Of a stretch of DNA of 64,000 nt, positions 31,440 to 40,061 are shown in pieces. Under the pieces are notes generated by a model. That model worked only from the letters and a program-made list of their open reading frames with translations. It was not told the origin of the DNA and searched no databases. The stretch's first letter is position 1. Each line of letters begins with the position of its first letter. The stretch lies in contig NZ_CP058952.1 in NCBI RefSeq assembly GCF_013423785.1, positions 2,631,665-2,695,664 of the forward strand. The letters are read 5' to 3'. The position numbers were made by a program, and so were the translations under genes. Origin of the DNA: Chitinibacter fontanus (lineage in GTDB: Bacteria > Pseudomonadota > Gammaproteobacteria > Burkholderiales > Chitinibacteraceae).

Positions 31440-33916
31440 TGATGAGCAAGCTTGCGATGCATTGGGCACCATTGCGCCTCCACTGGCGCTTATTCAGTCG
31501 CAGCATGGCGGCGGGTGAATACAAAACGCTGCTGCTGGCCTTGGTGATTGCGATTGCCTCGTTGACCGCAGTGGGTATGCTCACCGAGCGTGTGCAGCGC
31601 TTGCTGCTCGGGCAGGCCAATCAATTGCAGGCCGCCGATGCCGTGCTGGTGTCTGATCACGCTATTGCCCCCACTGCGGCGCAACTGGCGCAGCAATTCG
31701 GCTTGCAAACCGCGACGACGACTACTTTTCCATCGATGGTGAGCTTTGGCGAGCAGACGAGTCTGGCTTCGGTGAAAGCCGCCAGCGCCAGCTATCCCTT
31801 GCGCGGCAAACTGGCTCTGCTGCCGCCCGCACAAAATGCAACGCTGCGCAGTGGCGATGCGCTGATCGATGCCCGCTTGCAAGCCATGCTGGGCGTCAAG
31901 CTTGGGCAGACGATACAAGTGGGCCAGCTCAATCTGACCGTACGCGGCATTATTGAGCGCGAGCCCGATGCGGCGTTTGATTTTTCCAGTCTGCAAGCGC
32001 GGCTGTTGATGAGTGACAGCGATTTGGCCGCCAGTGGTTTGCTCGGCTTTGGTAGCCGCGTTAAATACCGGCTGATGGTGGCCGGTGACGAAGCCAAGGT
32101 CGCGCAGTGGCAGGCGAGCATGAAACCCAAGCTGGGGCGCGGCGAGAGCCTTGAAAATGTGCGCGAATCCCGCCCCGAGCTTAAGCAGGCGATTGATCGC
32201 GCCGAGCGGTTTTTACGTTTAGCCGCTCTATTGGCTGGCGTGCTGGCTGCCGTCGCAATTGTGTTGGCCGCGCGACGTTTTGCGCTGCGGCATTTTGACA
32301 CGGTGGCCTTGCTGCGCACGCTGGGGGCGAGTCAGCGCAAAGTGCGGGCGATTTTGCTTAGCCAGTTGTTATTGCTGGCTGGTTTTGCCGCTGCATTGGG
32401 CGGTGCACTGGCGTGGTTGGCGCAAACGCTGCTGGTGTGGCTGATTGCGGCGCAATTGCCGGCACCCCTGCCCGCCGCCACATTGTGGCCGTGGGCTTGG
32501 GCGAGTTTGCTGGGCTTGGTCTTGTTGCTCGGCTCAGCTGGGCCAGTGCTGCTCAGTTTGGTCAAAACCCCGCCGCTGCGGGTATTACGCCGCGATATGA
32601 GCGTGAACGTCCAATGGGTTTGGCAGTATGGCATTACCCTCGTCGCCATGGCGGGTATATTGTTGCAGGTAGCTCAGGATATTAAGTTAGCGGCAATAGT
32701 TGGTGGGGGTATTTTGCTGGCGCTGGTCTTGGTCGCCGCTTTGTCGTATGGAGTGTTGCAGGTGTTGCAACGTTACCTCAAACGCGGCAGCCCCAAAATT
32801 GCTTTGCGCCAAATGCTGCGCCAACCCGGCTTGCTGCTGGCACAACTGGTGGCGCTGACCTTGGGGCTGTGTGGTTTGTGGCTATTGACCGTGGTGCAAA
32901 ACGATTTACTGACCGCGTGGCGCGCGCAAGTACCCGCCAATGCTCCTAATCATTTTGCAGTGAATATTCAGCCAGAGCAGCAGGCGCAATTTAGCCAGCT
33001 GTTTGTTGCTGCTGGATTGCCGCAGCCCAAAGTGCAGCCGATGATTCGTGGCCGCTGGGTGCTGCATAATCAGCTGCCGGTCAAGCCCGATAGCTACTCC
33101 GAGCCACGTGCGCGGCGGCTGTCTGAGCGCGAGTTTAATCTATCGTGGGGTGAAGACGAGCGCGCTGATAATCAGCGCGTACAAGGCCCGCCCTTAGATC
33201 AAAATCGGCCTGGCTGGTCGGTGGAAGCTGAGCTGGCCGAGCAGCTGGGCATTAAAATCGGCGATGTGCTGACGTTTGAGATTGCCGGAGTGCCCCTTAG
33301 CGCGCCGGTGGTCAATTTACGCAAGGTGAATTGGGGCTCGTTTCGCGCTAATTTCTTTGTGATTGGCTCTGAAGTGATGATGCGCGAGCAGCCTAGCAGT
33401 GCGATCAGTAGTTTTCATTTGCCCAAAACACAAGCGCAGCTGATTCCCAATTTGGTTCACGCGCTACCCAATGTGACGGTGATTGATGTGGGGCAGGTGT
33501 TGGCGCAGGTCGAATCGGTGATTAGCCTAGCTTCAGCGGCGTTGCGGCTGGTGTTTGTGATGTGTGTGCTGGCCGGTTTGACGGTGTTGCTGGCGGCGCT
33601 CGATACGAATGAAGCTGAGAGACGGCGCGAGGCAGCTTTGCTGCGCGCCTTGGGTGCGGGCGCGCGCCGGATTGCGCAAATCTGGTGGCTAGAGAGCTTG
33701 TTCCTCGGCGCAGTCGCTGGGCTGATGGCGGGCTTGGTGGCGGCGCTGGGCGCTTGGTATGTGGCCTACAGCGTGTTTAATTTGCCGTGGCTGATAAATT
33801 GGGCGCTGCCGCTGTATTCGGCTGTAGCAGGCATGCTACTAACGGCGCTGACGGTAGGGCGGCGTTTAATGGTGTTGGCACGGACCACGCCACTGTTAAT
33901 GTTGCAAGCCGATTAA
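31439..33916 (+). CDS. ybbP: FtsX-like ABC transporter permease (YbbP)
   Basis: An 825-residue permease with ten predicted membrane segments arranged as two FtsX blocks. Helix 1 at residues ~25-45 (LLLALVIAIASLTAVGML) precedes a large periplasmic domain, a middle helix group (LLAGVLAAVAIVLAARRFALR, then TLGASQRKVRAILLSQLL), a second periplasmic domain and a C-terminal group with LLRALGAGARRIAQIWWLE. The coupling-helix motifs (LRTLGA, LRALGA) are those of MacB/LolC-type transporters. ATG 31439 overlaps the ybbA stop (TGATG). Confidence 0.92.
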   Translation: MMSKLAMHWAPLRLHWRLFSRSMAAGEYKTLLLALVIAIASLTAVGMLTERVQRLLLGQANQLQAADAVLVSDHAIAPTAAQLAQQFGLQTATTTTFPSMVSFGEQTSLASVKAASASYPLRGKLALLPPAQNATLRSGDALIDARLQAMLGVKLGQTIQVGQLNLTVRGIIEREPDAAFDFSSLQARLLMSDSDLAASGLLGFGSRVKYRLMVAGDEAKVAQWQASMKPKLGRGESLENVRESRPELKQAIDRAERFLRLAALLAGVLAAVAIVLAARRFALRHFDTVALLRTLGASQRKVRAILLSQLLLLAGFAAALGGALAWLAQTLLVWLIAAQLPAPLPAATLWPWAWASLLGLVLLLGSAGPVLLSLVKTPPLRVLRRDMSVNVQWVWQYGITLVAMAGILLQVAQDIKLAAIVGGGILLALVLVAALSYGVLQVLQRYLKRGSPKIALRQMLRQPGLLLAQLVALTLGLCGLWLLTVVQNDLLTAWRAQVPANAPNHFAVNIQPEQQAQFSQLFVAAGLPQPKVQPMIRGRWVLHNQLPVKPDSYSEPRARRLSEREFNLSWGEDERADNQRVQGPPLDQNRPGWSVEAELAEQLGIKIGDVLTFEIAGVPLSAPVVNLRKVNWGSFRANFFVIGSEVMMREQPSSAISSFHLPKTQAQLIPNLVHALPNVTVIDVGQVLAQVESVISLASAALRLVFVMCVLAGLTVLLAALDTNEAERRREAALLRALGAGARRIAQIWWLESLFLGAVAGLMAGLVAALGAWYVAYSVFNLPWLINWALPLYSAVAGMLLTALTVGRRLMVLARTTPLLMLQAD

Positions 33917-34075
33917 TTGGGCTGCATCGAAAAAGCGATGAACTGTTGCGCTGCCAACACGAAAATGGTGCGTGGCACTAATTACCGCAATTATTTGTGC
34001 GAGATTTGTGCCAGCGCAAAACATCTATGGCCTGCTAGGCGCATCCTCAGCGCTAATATTGATGTGAGGTGAGCC

Positions 34076-34996
34076 ATGTTTATTCTTGAGCAAGGGCAGG
34101 TAGAGCGCTTGTGCCAGTCTTATCTGGGCGGAAACGCGACTTCCGTAGAAAAAATTACCGGCTTTCAGGCGGATGTGTATTTGGTGCAAGTAGGTCGTTT
34201 GCGCGCAGTGCTCAAATGCTATCGCCAGCCTCATCAAGCGCAGCGTGAAGCGCAGGCGCTCAATCAATTGCGTCAATACGTGCATGGTTTGGCGCTGCCT
34301 GAAGTCATTGCGGTGCATCAGCCGGGGCAACCGGGCGAAGCGCTAATCCTGACCTACATTCACGGCGCGCCCGCTAGTCATGAGCTAGAGTCGCCAATTG
34401 AGGTCGATCGCTTTGCCGATGATTTTGTCGACTGGCTGCGTGGCCTGCATGCGATTAGTTGCGAAAAAGGTTTTCAGGATGAGGCCGGGCAGTGGTATAG
34501 CCAGTTTGCCGAAGCTTATCAGGCCGATCTGCACGCCCGTGTGGCGTGGCTCAATGGCGCTGCAGCGGCGCAATGGATCAGCAAACCGCTGCGCGAAGAT
34601 TTGATCGAATTGGCCGGTAAATTTAACCAGTTGCCGCTGTCAAATCGTCAGACCAGCAGCATTATCCATGGTGATGCGCATGCGGCCAATTTCTTGGTTG
34701 ATCCTGATTCGCACCGACTGTGCGGCGTGATTGATCCGGGCATGGTGCGCTTTAGCCACTGCGAGCTTGATCTGGTGCAGCTCGATACCGTACGGCCAGA
34801 TTTAAAACTGCTGGGTAATTACCTGAATAAATCGGATTTCGATGCGGGTATACGCCTGCGGCTCTCATTCTTTGAGGTGTTCAGCGATATACGTCAGATC
34901 GCTCAAACGGGTGTGTGTGACGAATCAACCTTGCTACGCAAAATCAGCAAGGTACAGCGCCTACTGGATGCGGCGGCGCTGGCTAGCGCGGTTTAA
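34076..34996 (+). CDS. Aminoglycoside phosphotransferase-family kinase-like protein
   Basis: A 306-residue protein of the APH/choline-kinase fold. The catalytic loop reads IIHGDAHAANFLVD and the metal-binding motif is GVIDPG (DPG instead of the usual D-x-D/DFG type, within family variation). The N-terminal lobe has AVLKCYRQPHQAQREAQALNQL with the ATP-binding Lys. It probably phosphorylates a small metabolite; antibiotic resistance is not implied. GAGGTGAG lies just before the ATG. It stands alone, 160 bases after ybbP, with its own terminator. Confidence 0.82.
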   Translation: MFILEQGQVERLCQSYLGGNATSVEKITGFQADVYLVQVGRLRAVLKCYRQPHQAQREAQALNQLRQYVHGLALPEVIAVHQPGQPGEALILTYIHGAPASHELESPIEVDRFADDFVDWLRGLHAISCEKGFQDEAGQWYSQFAEAYQADLHARVAWLNGAAAAQWISKPLREDLIELAGKFNQLPLSNRQTSSIIHGDAHAANFLVDPDSHRLCGVIDPGMVRFSHCELDLVQLDTVRPDLKLLGNYLNKSDFDAGIRLRLSFFEVFSDIRQIAQTGVCDESTLLRKISKVQRLLDAAALASAV

Positions 34997-35017
34997 GATT
35001 TAATCTGCAAAATATTC

Positions 35018-35054
35018 AAAGCCCTGATTGCGGTAAGTAATCAGGGCTTTTTCT
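35018..35054. terminator. Terminator after kinase-like gene
   Basis: AAAGCCCTGATT (35018-35029) and AATCAGGGCTTT (35039-35050) pair perfectly around a 9-base loop and are followed by TTTT on the plus strand. The A-rich left foot also suits the convergent copper operon. Confidence 0.87.
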
Positions 35055-35067
35055 ATGGTCAAATTGC

Positions 35068-35529
35068 TTAATGGTGAGATGCGTGCTCACTGCTTGAGCT
35101 GGCGGGATGATGGCTGTGTTGATCCATTTTGATCACGCCCTCAAAGCTCGACATCTGGGCAACTTCTTTGGATGTCATGGCTTTTTCAGCCACGTTTAAA
35201 TCTGTCAGCAGGCGTTTAGCATGATTTGCCGGCACCCCAGCCTGCAATAGCAAGTGAGTTGTGATTTCGCCCGCACATAGTTGTGCTTGCCAGCCGTGGC
35301 TAGATTTCTGCAATATGGCACGACCACCGCGCCCGCCTTGTTGCCAGCCAGCAATCGCATATTGTTCAACAATCACGACAGGTTTGACTGCAAGAGGGTT
35401 GTCGGCTTTATCCCAAGTTGCTTTCAGGCTATGGATGATGTCTGAAGTATCATCAGCCAGTGCCATATTGGCGCTAAATAATGTAGCGACGAATAATGCG
35501 GCACCTAAGTATTTTCGAGTAATGCGCAT
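35068..35529 (-). CDS. Copper uptake system-associated periplasmic protein
   Basis: A 153-residue exported protein with signal peptide (LGAALFVATLFSANMALA) and a His-rich tail (DQHSHHPASSSSEHASHH) suited to metal binding. The body (VVIVEQYAIAGWQQGGRGGRAIL, LCAGEITTHLLLQAGVP) matches the group that accompanies PCuAC chaperones. It lies 21 bases after the PCuAC gene with AGGAAA upstream of the ATG. It probably takes part in copper delivery to cytochrome oxidase or in periplasmic copper handling; the mechanism is unknown. Confidence 0.75.
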   Translation of the reverse strand: MRITRKYLGAALFVATLFSANMALADDTSDIIHSLKATWDKADNPLAVKPVVIVEQYAIAGWQQGGRGGRAILQKSSHGWQAQLCAGEITTHLLLQAGVPANHAKRLLTDLNVAEKAMTSKEVAQMSSFEGVIKMDQHSHHPASSSSEHASHH

Positions 35530-35550
35530 GCCAGTATTTCCTGTGAACTA

Positions 35551-36018
35551 TTAGTGAGCCGCGTGTGCAGTTGAGGAGGCTTGATAGGTCATCGCCTCGA
35601 TCTTGACCTGCACGGTGACCACGCCCGCTTTAGCAAACGTCAGCGTCAGTGGAAATTTTTCGCCTTCTTTCAGCGGCTGCTTTAAGCCCATTAACATAAT
35701 GTGATACGTGCCGGGAGCAAGCTTGGTCTCGCTGCCTGCGGCGAGCGGCAATGCGCTGATCTGGCGCATTTTCATTACCCCATCGACCATTTTCATTTCA
35801 TGGATTTCAACTTTGTTGGCGATCTCGCCGCTGACTTGAACCAATTGATCATCGCTGGCGCTGTTGATCACCATAAAAGCCCCTGCATTGCTTGCGCCAC
35901 TGGCGCTAGCGCGCGCCCAAGGGTGTTTAATTTGTAGTTCTCCAACGGTGTATTCGTGAGCGAAAGACAGCACTGACAGGCACAGCAGCGCTGCGCTGAT
36001 AAAGCATTTTTTAAGCAT
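35551..36018 (-). CDS. PCu(A)C periplasmic copper chaperone
   Basis: A 155-residue secreted cupredoxin-like protein. The signal peptide ends near VLSFA. The family copper site H-x-M ... H-x-M is visible as VEIHEMKMVDGVMKMR and TYHIMLMGL. PCuAC delivers Cu(I) to the CuA/CuB centres of cytochrome c oxidase, usually with a Sco protein, which is not encoded in this window. It is the middle gene of a three-gene copper operon. The C-terminus carries extra His residues. Confidence 0.92.
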   Translation of the reverse strand: MLKKCFISAALLCLSVLSFAHEYTVGELQIKHPWARASASGASNAGAFMVINSASDDQLVQVSGEIANKVEIHEMKMVDGVMKMRQISALPLAAGSETKLAPGTYHIMLMGLKQPLKEGEKFPLTLTFAKAGVVTVQVKIEAMTYQASSTAHAAH

Positions 36019-36068
36019 AGGTATTGACCAATAAATAGAATATAGAGGGTATAGCGATAGGACTGTTT

Positions 36069-36446
36069 CTATTCAATAGGTGGGGCGTGACTCTGGGGGT
36101 GGGTATAGGAGGCGGTCGGTATAAAAAAACCTTCATTTCGCACCAGTCGGAACGAGCTGGCGTGCTCTCGAGCAGAAGGTAAAACCGACGGCGCAACGGG
36201 GGGCGCCAGATGTTGAATTGCACTGCTGACACAAATAGGACACGGTAGCATGCCGGTATCGGCGGTCTGTGTTGGCGCACTGGTGGCTTGCTTGCCCGCA
36301 GCGACACTACACAGCACGAGGCCATCGAGTCCTGATTGACTACTTTGCATTTGCGCCGCATGCGCAAACGGCAATAGCCAATGCATGCATAGCGCCACGA
36401 GGGCGATGCAGACTAGGCTAACAGTTTGGAAGCGGCGTAATTGCAT
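36069..36446 (-). CDS. DUF2946 family protein, copper-operon associated
   Basis: A 125-residue protein with an N-terminal hydrophobic signal or anchor (VCIALVALCMHWLLPFAHA) and a Cys motif MLPCPICVSSA typical of DUF2946. Such proteins occur before PCuAC or TonB-dependent receptor genes in copper loci and may bind metal. It is the first gene of the operon, 50 bases before PCuAC. The sequence downstream of the Cys motif is not conserved-looking. Confidence 0.78.
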   Translation of the reverse strand: MQLRRFQTVSLVCIALVALCMHWLLPFAHAAQMQSSQSGLDGLVLCSVAAGKQATSAPTQTADTGMLPCPICVSSAIQHLAPPVAPSVLPSAREHASSFRLVRNEGFFIPTASYTHPQSHAPPIE

Positions 36447-36532
36447 GATGAATCAGTCGAAAATTTCGCAGAGTTTACTGCAGAAGCTAGGTGTTGTGAA
36501 ATAGCTGTCGTTCACAAACGGCGGATTAAAGC

Positions 36533-38353
36533 TTAAAGCCCAAGGTAATTCTCGTTCAATACCCGCAAAAAGGCGTCGCCGTATTTTTCTAGCTTGCGAT
36601 CACCCACGCCGCTGATGCGCGAGAGTTCGTAATGATCGAGTGGGCGCAGGCGCACCATTTCTTTGAGTGTCGCGTCGCCAAAAACATGGTAGGCCGGCGC
36701 TTCGATTTCGTCGGCGAGCTGTTTACGCAGTTTGCGCAAGGCTTGCCACAGCGCCTGATCGGCCTCGCTGCTAAATTCGCTGCCTTTATCGCCGCGATAG
36801 CTGAATTTTTCGGTGCGGGCGCGCAGATAAAGGGGCACTTCGCCTTTCAGATAGGGACGCGCCGTATCGGTCAGCTGCAGCCCGCCATGCCCTTCGGGCG
36901 CGAGCTGCAATGCGCCTTTGGCAAGCAATTGGCGAAACACCGCACGCCAGCTGGCTTCGTCGATGTCTTTGCCAATGCCAAAGGTGCTGATTTTATCATG
37001 CAGGTATTCTTTAACTTTGGGGCTGACTTTGCCACGCAGTACGTCGACCAAATGCCCAACACCAAAACGATTGCCGGTGCGATAGACGCACGACAGCGCT
37101 TTTTGCGCGGCTTGGCTCATTTCGACCAATTGCGGCGGATTGAGGCAATTATCGCAATTGCCACACGGAATGGTCTGCTCGCCAAAATAGCCCAGCAACA
37201 CGGTGCGGCGGCATTCGGTGGCTTCTACGAGGCCGAGCATCGCATCGAGCTTGCGGCGTTCTACATGTTTTTGCTCCTCAGGGCTGCCGCCTTGCTCGAT
37301 CATTTCGGCCAGTAGCATTACGTCGTTCAGGCCGTAAGCGAGCCAGGTATTCGCGGGTAGCCCGTCGCGCCCGGCGCGGCCGGTTTCCTGATAGTAGTTT
37401 TCGATGCTTTTGGGTAAATCCAGATGCGCGACAAAACGTACGTCGGGCTTATTGATCCCCATCCCGAAAGCAATGGTTGCTACCATCACCACGCCTTCTT
37501 CACGCAGAAATATTTGCTGGTGTTTGGCGCGGGTACTGGCATCGAGCCCTGCATGATAGGGCAGCGCTTTGATTTCCTTGGTGCGCAACCAAGCGGCGGT
37601 GTCTTCGACTTTTTTACGTGACAAACAGTAAACGATGCCCGAATCGCCTTCATGCTCGCGGCGCAAAAAGGTGAGCAGTTGATCGCGGGCGGTTTTTTTC
37701 TCGACGATGGTATAGCGCAGGTTTGGGCGATCAAAGCTGGCGACAAATTCCTGCGCGTTTTCCAGTCGCAAGCGCTGCTTCATTTCGGCACGCGTCGCGT
37801 GATCGGCTGTGGCGGTCAGTGCAATGCGGGGCACTGCGGGGAAATCATCCGCCAGCACCGAGAGTGCCAGATATTCTGGCCTGAAATCATGCCCCCATTG
37901 CGAGACGCAATGTGCTTCGTCAATTGCAAACAACGAAATATGCGCTTGGCGCAGCAGGGCTTGAAAACGGCTCGTCATTAAGCGCTCGGGCGCGACGTAC
38001 AGTAGTTTGAGTTTGCCGTTCAGCAAGCGCTGTTCCACATCCCGTGCAGCATCGGCGTCGAGGGTCGAATTCAAAAATGCAGCCGCTACGCCAATTTCCA
38101 GCAAGGCCTCGACTTGATCTTGCATTAAGGCAATGAGTGGGGAAACCACAATCGCGCAGCCATCACGTACTAGGGCCGGAATTTGATAACACAGCGATTT
38201 GCCGCCGCCGGTTGGCATTAAGACCAGCGCATCTTGCCCTGCGCACAGCGCATTAACGATTTGTTCCTGCATACCACGAAATGCACGATAGCCAAAAACG
38301 TGCTCAAGGTAATGCAAGGCAGAATGGGGGTGGGATGCAGAAGGATTAGACAT
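36533..38353 (-). CDS. recQ: ATP-dependent DNA helicase RecQ
   Basis: A 606-residue 3'-5' helicase. Motif 0/[18 protein letters not shown] and [15 protein letters not shown]. Motif II with the aromatic-rich loop: [17 protein letters not shown]. Zn-binding Cys cluster: [11 protein letters not shown] and IPCGNCDNC. Then a winged helix and a C-terminal HRDC domain ([14 protein letters not shown] to [13 protein letters not shown]). It unwinds DNA in RecF-pathway recombination and fork repair. ATG 38353 is preferred to a TTG nine codons upstream. Length matches E. coli RecQ. Confidence 0.96.
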   Translation of the reverse strand: MSNPSASHPHSALHYLEHVFGYRAFRGMQEQIVNALCAGQDALVLMPTGGGKSLCYQIPALVRDGCAIVVSPLIALMQDQVEALLEIGVAAAFLNSTLDADAARDVEQRLLNGKLKLLYVAPERLMTSRFQALLRQAHISLFAIDEAHCVSQWGHDFRPEYLALSVLADDFPAVPRIALTATADHATRAEMKQRLRLENAQEFVASFDRPNLRYTIVEKKTARDQLLTFLRREHEGDSGIVYCLSRKKVEDTAAWLRTKEIKALPYHAGLDASTRAKHQQIFLREEGVVMVATIAFGMGINKPDVRFVAHLDLPKSIENYYQETGRAGRDGLPANTWLAYGLNDVMLLAEMIEQGGSPEEQKHVERRKLDAMLGLVEATECRRTVLLGYFGEQTIPCGNCDNCLNPPQLVEMSQAAQKALSCVYRTGNRFGVGHLVDVLRGKVSPKVKEYLHDKISTFGIGKDIDEASWRAVFRQLLAKGALQLAPEGHGGLQLTDTARPYLKGEVPLYLRARTEKFSYRGDKGSEFSSEADQALWQALRKLRKQLADEIEAPAYHVFGDATLKEMVRLRPLDHYELSRISGVGDRKLEKYGDAFLRVLNENYLGL

Positions 38354-38481
38354 AAGCAGCGGTATTGTACGCCGCTTCAACTCAAGCGTCGCGTCTGGGC
38401 GTAAAGTGCTGCTTGGTATTTCAGAAAATTAAGGGGTATTTGTTTGGGCGCTAATTTTAATGAGCTCTAGTCGCTAATACC

Positions 38482-38637
38482 CTATAGGTGCTTGTCTTGA
38501 TGATCCATGATTGCCGATTGTGTCGTGAGCGGATGCAGGCGTTCATCGAGTAGCGATTTCTTTTTGCCAAAACGTGACCACGGGATAAATGGTAAACAGG
38601 CCAACACGATCAGGGTAATGATCAGAAATTCCAGCAT
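38482..38637 (-). CDS. Putative small single-span membrane protein
   Basis: A 51-codon frame in the otherwise empty 476 bases between prmB and recQ. It starts MLEFLIITLIVLACLPFIPW, then has a basic SRFGKKK and a polar tail ending DHQDKHL. The hydrophobic helix followed at once by positive charges is typical of small bitopic proteins. AAGAG lies eight bases before the ATG. Frame composition looks like coding DNA, but homologues were not checked. Confidence 0.45.
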   Translation of the reverse strand: MLEFLIITLIVLACLPFIPWSRFGKKKSLLDERLHPLTTQSAIMDHQDKHL

Positions 38638-38797
38638 GTAATGCTCTTGGCGTGAATTTAAGTTGGCGTCAGTATAAATTCAGCTTTGGTCTTGTGCAAT
38701 GCAGGTGGAGTTAAAAATTGGTTAAAACATACAGAATAAGAAAGAAATTGTTTGTTGGGCTGATTAACGGTCTACGGGGTTTCCCTAGGTAGAATAA

Positions 38798-38818
38798 GGT
38801 GTGGCCGTAGGCCACACC
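38798..38818 (-). terminator. Terminator of prmB
   Basis: GGTGTGGCC (38798-38806) and GGCCACACC (38810-38818) form a perfect 9-base stem with a 3-base loop. On the minus strand it is followed by TTATTCT. It lies 12 bases after the prmB stop codon. Confidence 0.75.
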
Positions 38819-38829
38819 CAGCTTAATGC

Positions 38830-39738
38830 TTACAAGCCAGCCTCAACCAGCATTTCACGAGTGAGCAAGAACACAAAACCATCTCCTGATTCTGTCGGCA
38901 ACCATACAAATGGCAAGGTTGGGAATTGCTCTTCCAGCACATCGCGGTTATGACCAATTTCAACTACCAACACCCCGTGTGGGTTCAGATGTGCGCTTGC
39001 TTGAGCCAAGATTTGACGCGTGATATCAAGCCCATCTTCACCGCTACCCAGCGCCATTACTGGTTCGTGCAGGTACTCCGGTGGCAATTCTTCAACACTA
39101 TGGGCATCAACATACGGTGGATTAGAAATAATCAAATCGTATTTCATATCCTGCACTGCTTCGAATAGATCCGAGTCGAGCAGGTCGATGCGATCGCCTA
39201 GGCTGTAGTCGAGCACATTGATTTCGGCCACATCCAGTGCATCAGGTGACAAATCCACCGCGTCAATTGCAGCATCCGGGAACGCATGTGCCATCAAAAT
39301 GGCCAAGCAGCCTGAGCCGGTGCATAGATCAAGTGCATTGTGAATCAGCTCAGGGTGCTCAATCCAAGGGTCTAAGCCATCGTTGAATAAGATTTCTGCG
39401 ATGAATGAGCGTGGCACAATCACGCGCTCGTCCACATAGAATTTGAAATCGCCCAGATATGCTTCTTTGGTAAGGTAAGAGGCCGGTTTGCGGGTAACTA
39501 CCCGCTCTTGCAATACATTGAGTACTAGCTCAACTTCTTCTGGCAATAAGCGGGCATCGAACACCGGCTCCAGTCGGTCGATTGGTAGTTTCAGCGTGGC
39601 CAAGATTAGATACGCTGCTTCATCCCATGCTTCACTGGTGCCGTGGCCATAAAACAGCTCGGCGGCATTGAATCGGCTGACGGCAAAACGGTGCAGGTCG
39701 CGCACTGTGGTCAGATATTCGCGGGCGGTTTCGTACAT
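38830..39738 (-). CDS. prmB: 50S ribosomal protein L3 N(5)-glutamine methyltransferase
   Basis: A 302-residue SAM-dependent enzyme of the HemK/PrmB group. It has the glutamine-binding catalytic motif ISNPPYVD and the SAM motif ALDLCTGSGCLAILMAHAFPD, and the N-terminal helical domain includes FYGHGTSEAWDEAAYLI, typical of PrmB rather than PrmC. It methylates Gln in ribosomal protein L3 and assists 50S assembly. It is a single gene with its own terminator. Confidence 0.94.
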   Translation of the reverse strand: MYETAREYLTTVRDLHRFAVSRFNAAELFYGHGTSEAWDEAAYLILATLKLPIDRLEPVFDARLLPEEVELVLNVLQERVVTRKPASYLTKEAYLGDFKFYVDERVIVPRSFIAEILFNDGLDPWIEHPELIHNALDLCTGSGCLAILMAHAFPDAAIDAVDLSPDALDVAEINVLDYSLGDRIDLLDSDLFEAVQDMKYDLIISNPPYVDAHSVEELPPEYLHEPVMALGSGEDGLDITRQILAQASAHLNPHGVLVVEIGHNRDVLEEQFPTLPFVWLPTESGDGFVFLLTREMLVEAGL

Positions 39739-40061
39739 GGGAATTCTCCGTTCAGAGTGTTAGGTCGCCAGTTTACGCAAAATTGCACAGACTGTGCGCA
39801 GATGTTAGCGCGAAGCGGTTTTCTGTCATGACTCATCACTACGGGTGAGGGGTGTGGCCGCACTCCATAACGAGCGAGTAGTAGCTTGTCAGAGTGAGCT
39901 GCTCGAGCTCGCAATGCCTTGATTCACCTCAATATCTCCCAAATATGGGAAAAACCAAGGTTTCTCCGACCGTATGGGTAAATTCAACCTCCATGGCGGT
40001 ATCCAGCGCGGCGTGCTTGGTGTAAAGTGCCGCTTTAGTTGAAATTGCACATTGGAGTGGT
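39739..40061. promoter_or_regulatory. Divergent promoter region of prmB and the DEAD-box helicase gene
   Basis: These 323 bases contain no gene. Small dyads are present: GCACAG-A-CTGTGC (39786-39798) near the prmB side and TCCCA-AATA-TGGGA (39937-39950) on the helicase side. The latter could be a feature of a long helicase leader, common for cold-responsive DEAD-box genes. No promoter boxes are assigned. Confidence 0.4.

Noticed and set aside
34076-34996. Aminoglycoside resistance gene
   Set aside because: Only the general APH kinase fold is visible. Chromosomal homologues of this kind are mostly metabolic kinases, and there is no resistance context.
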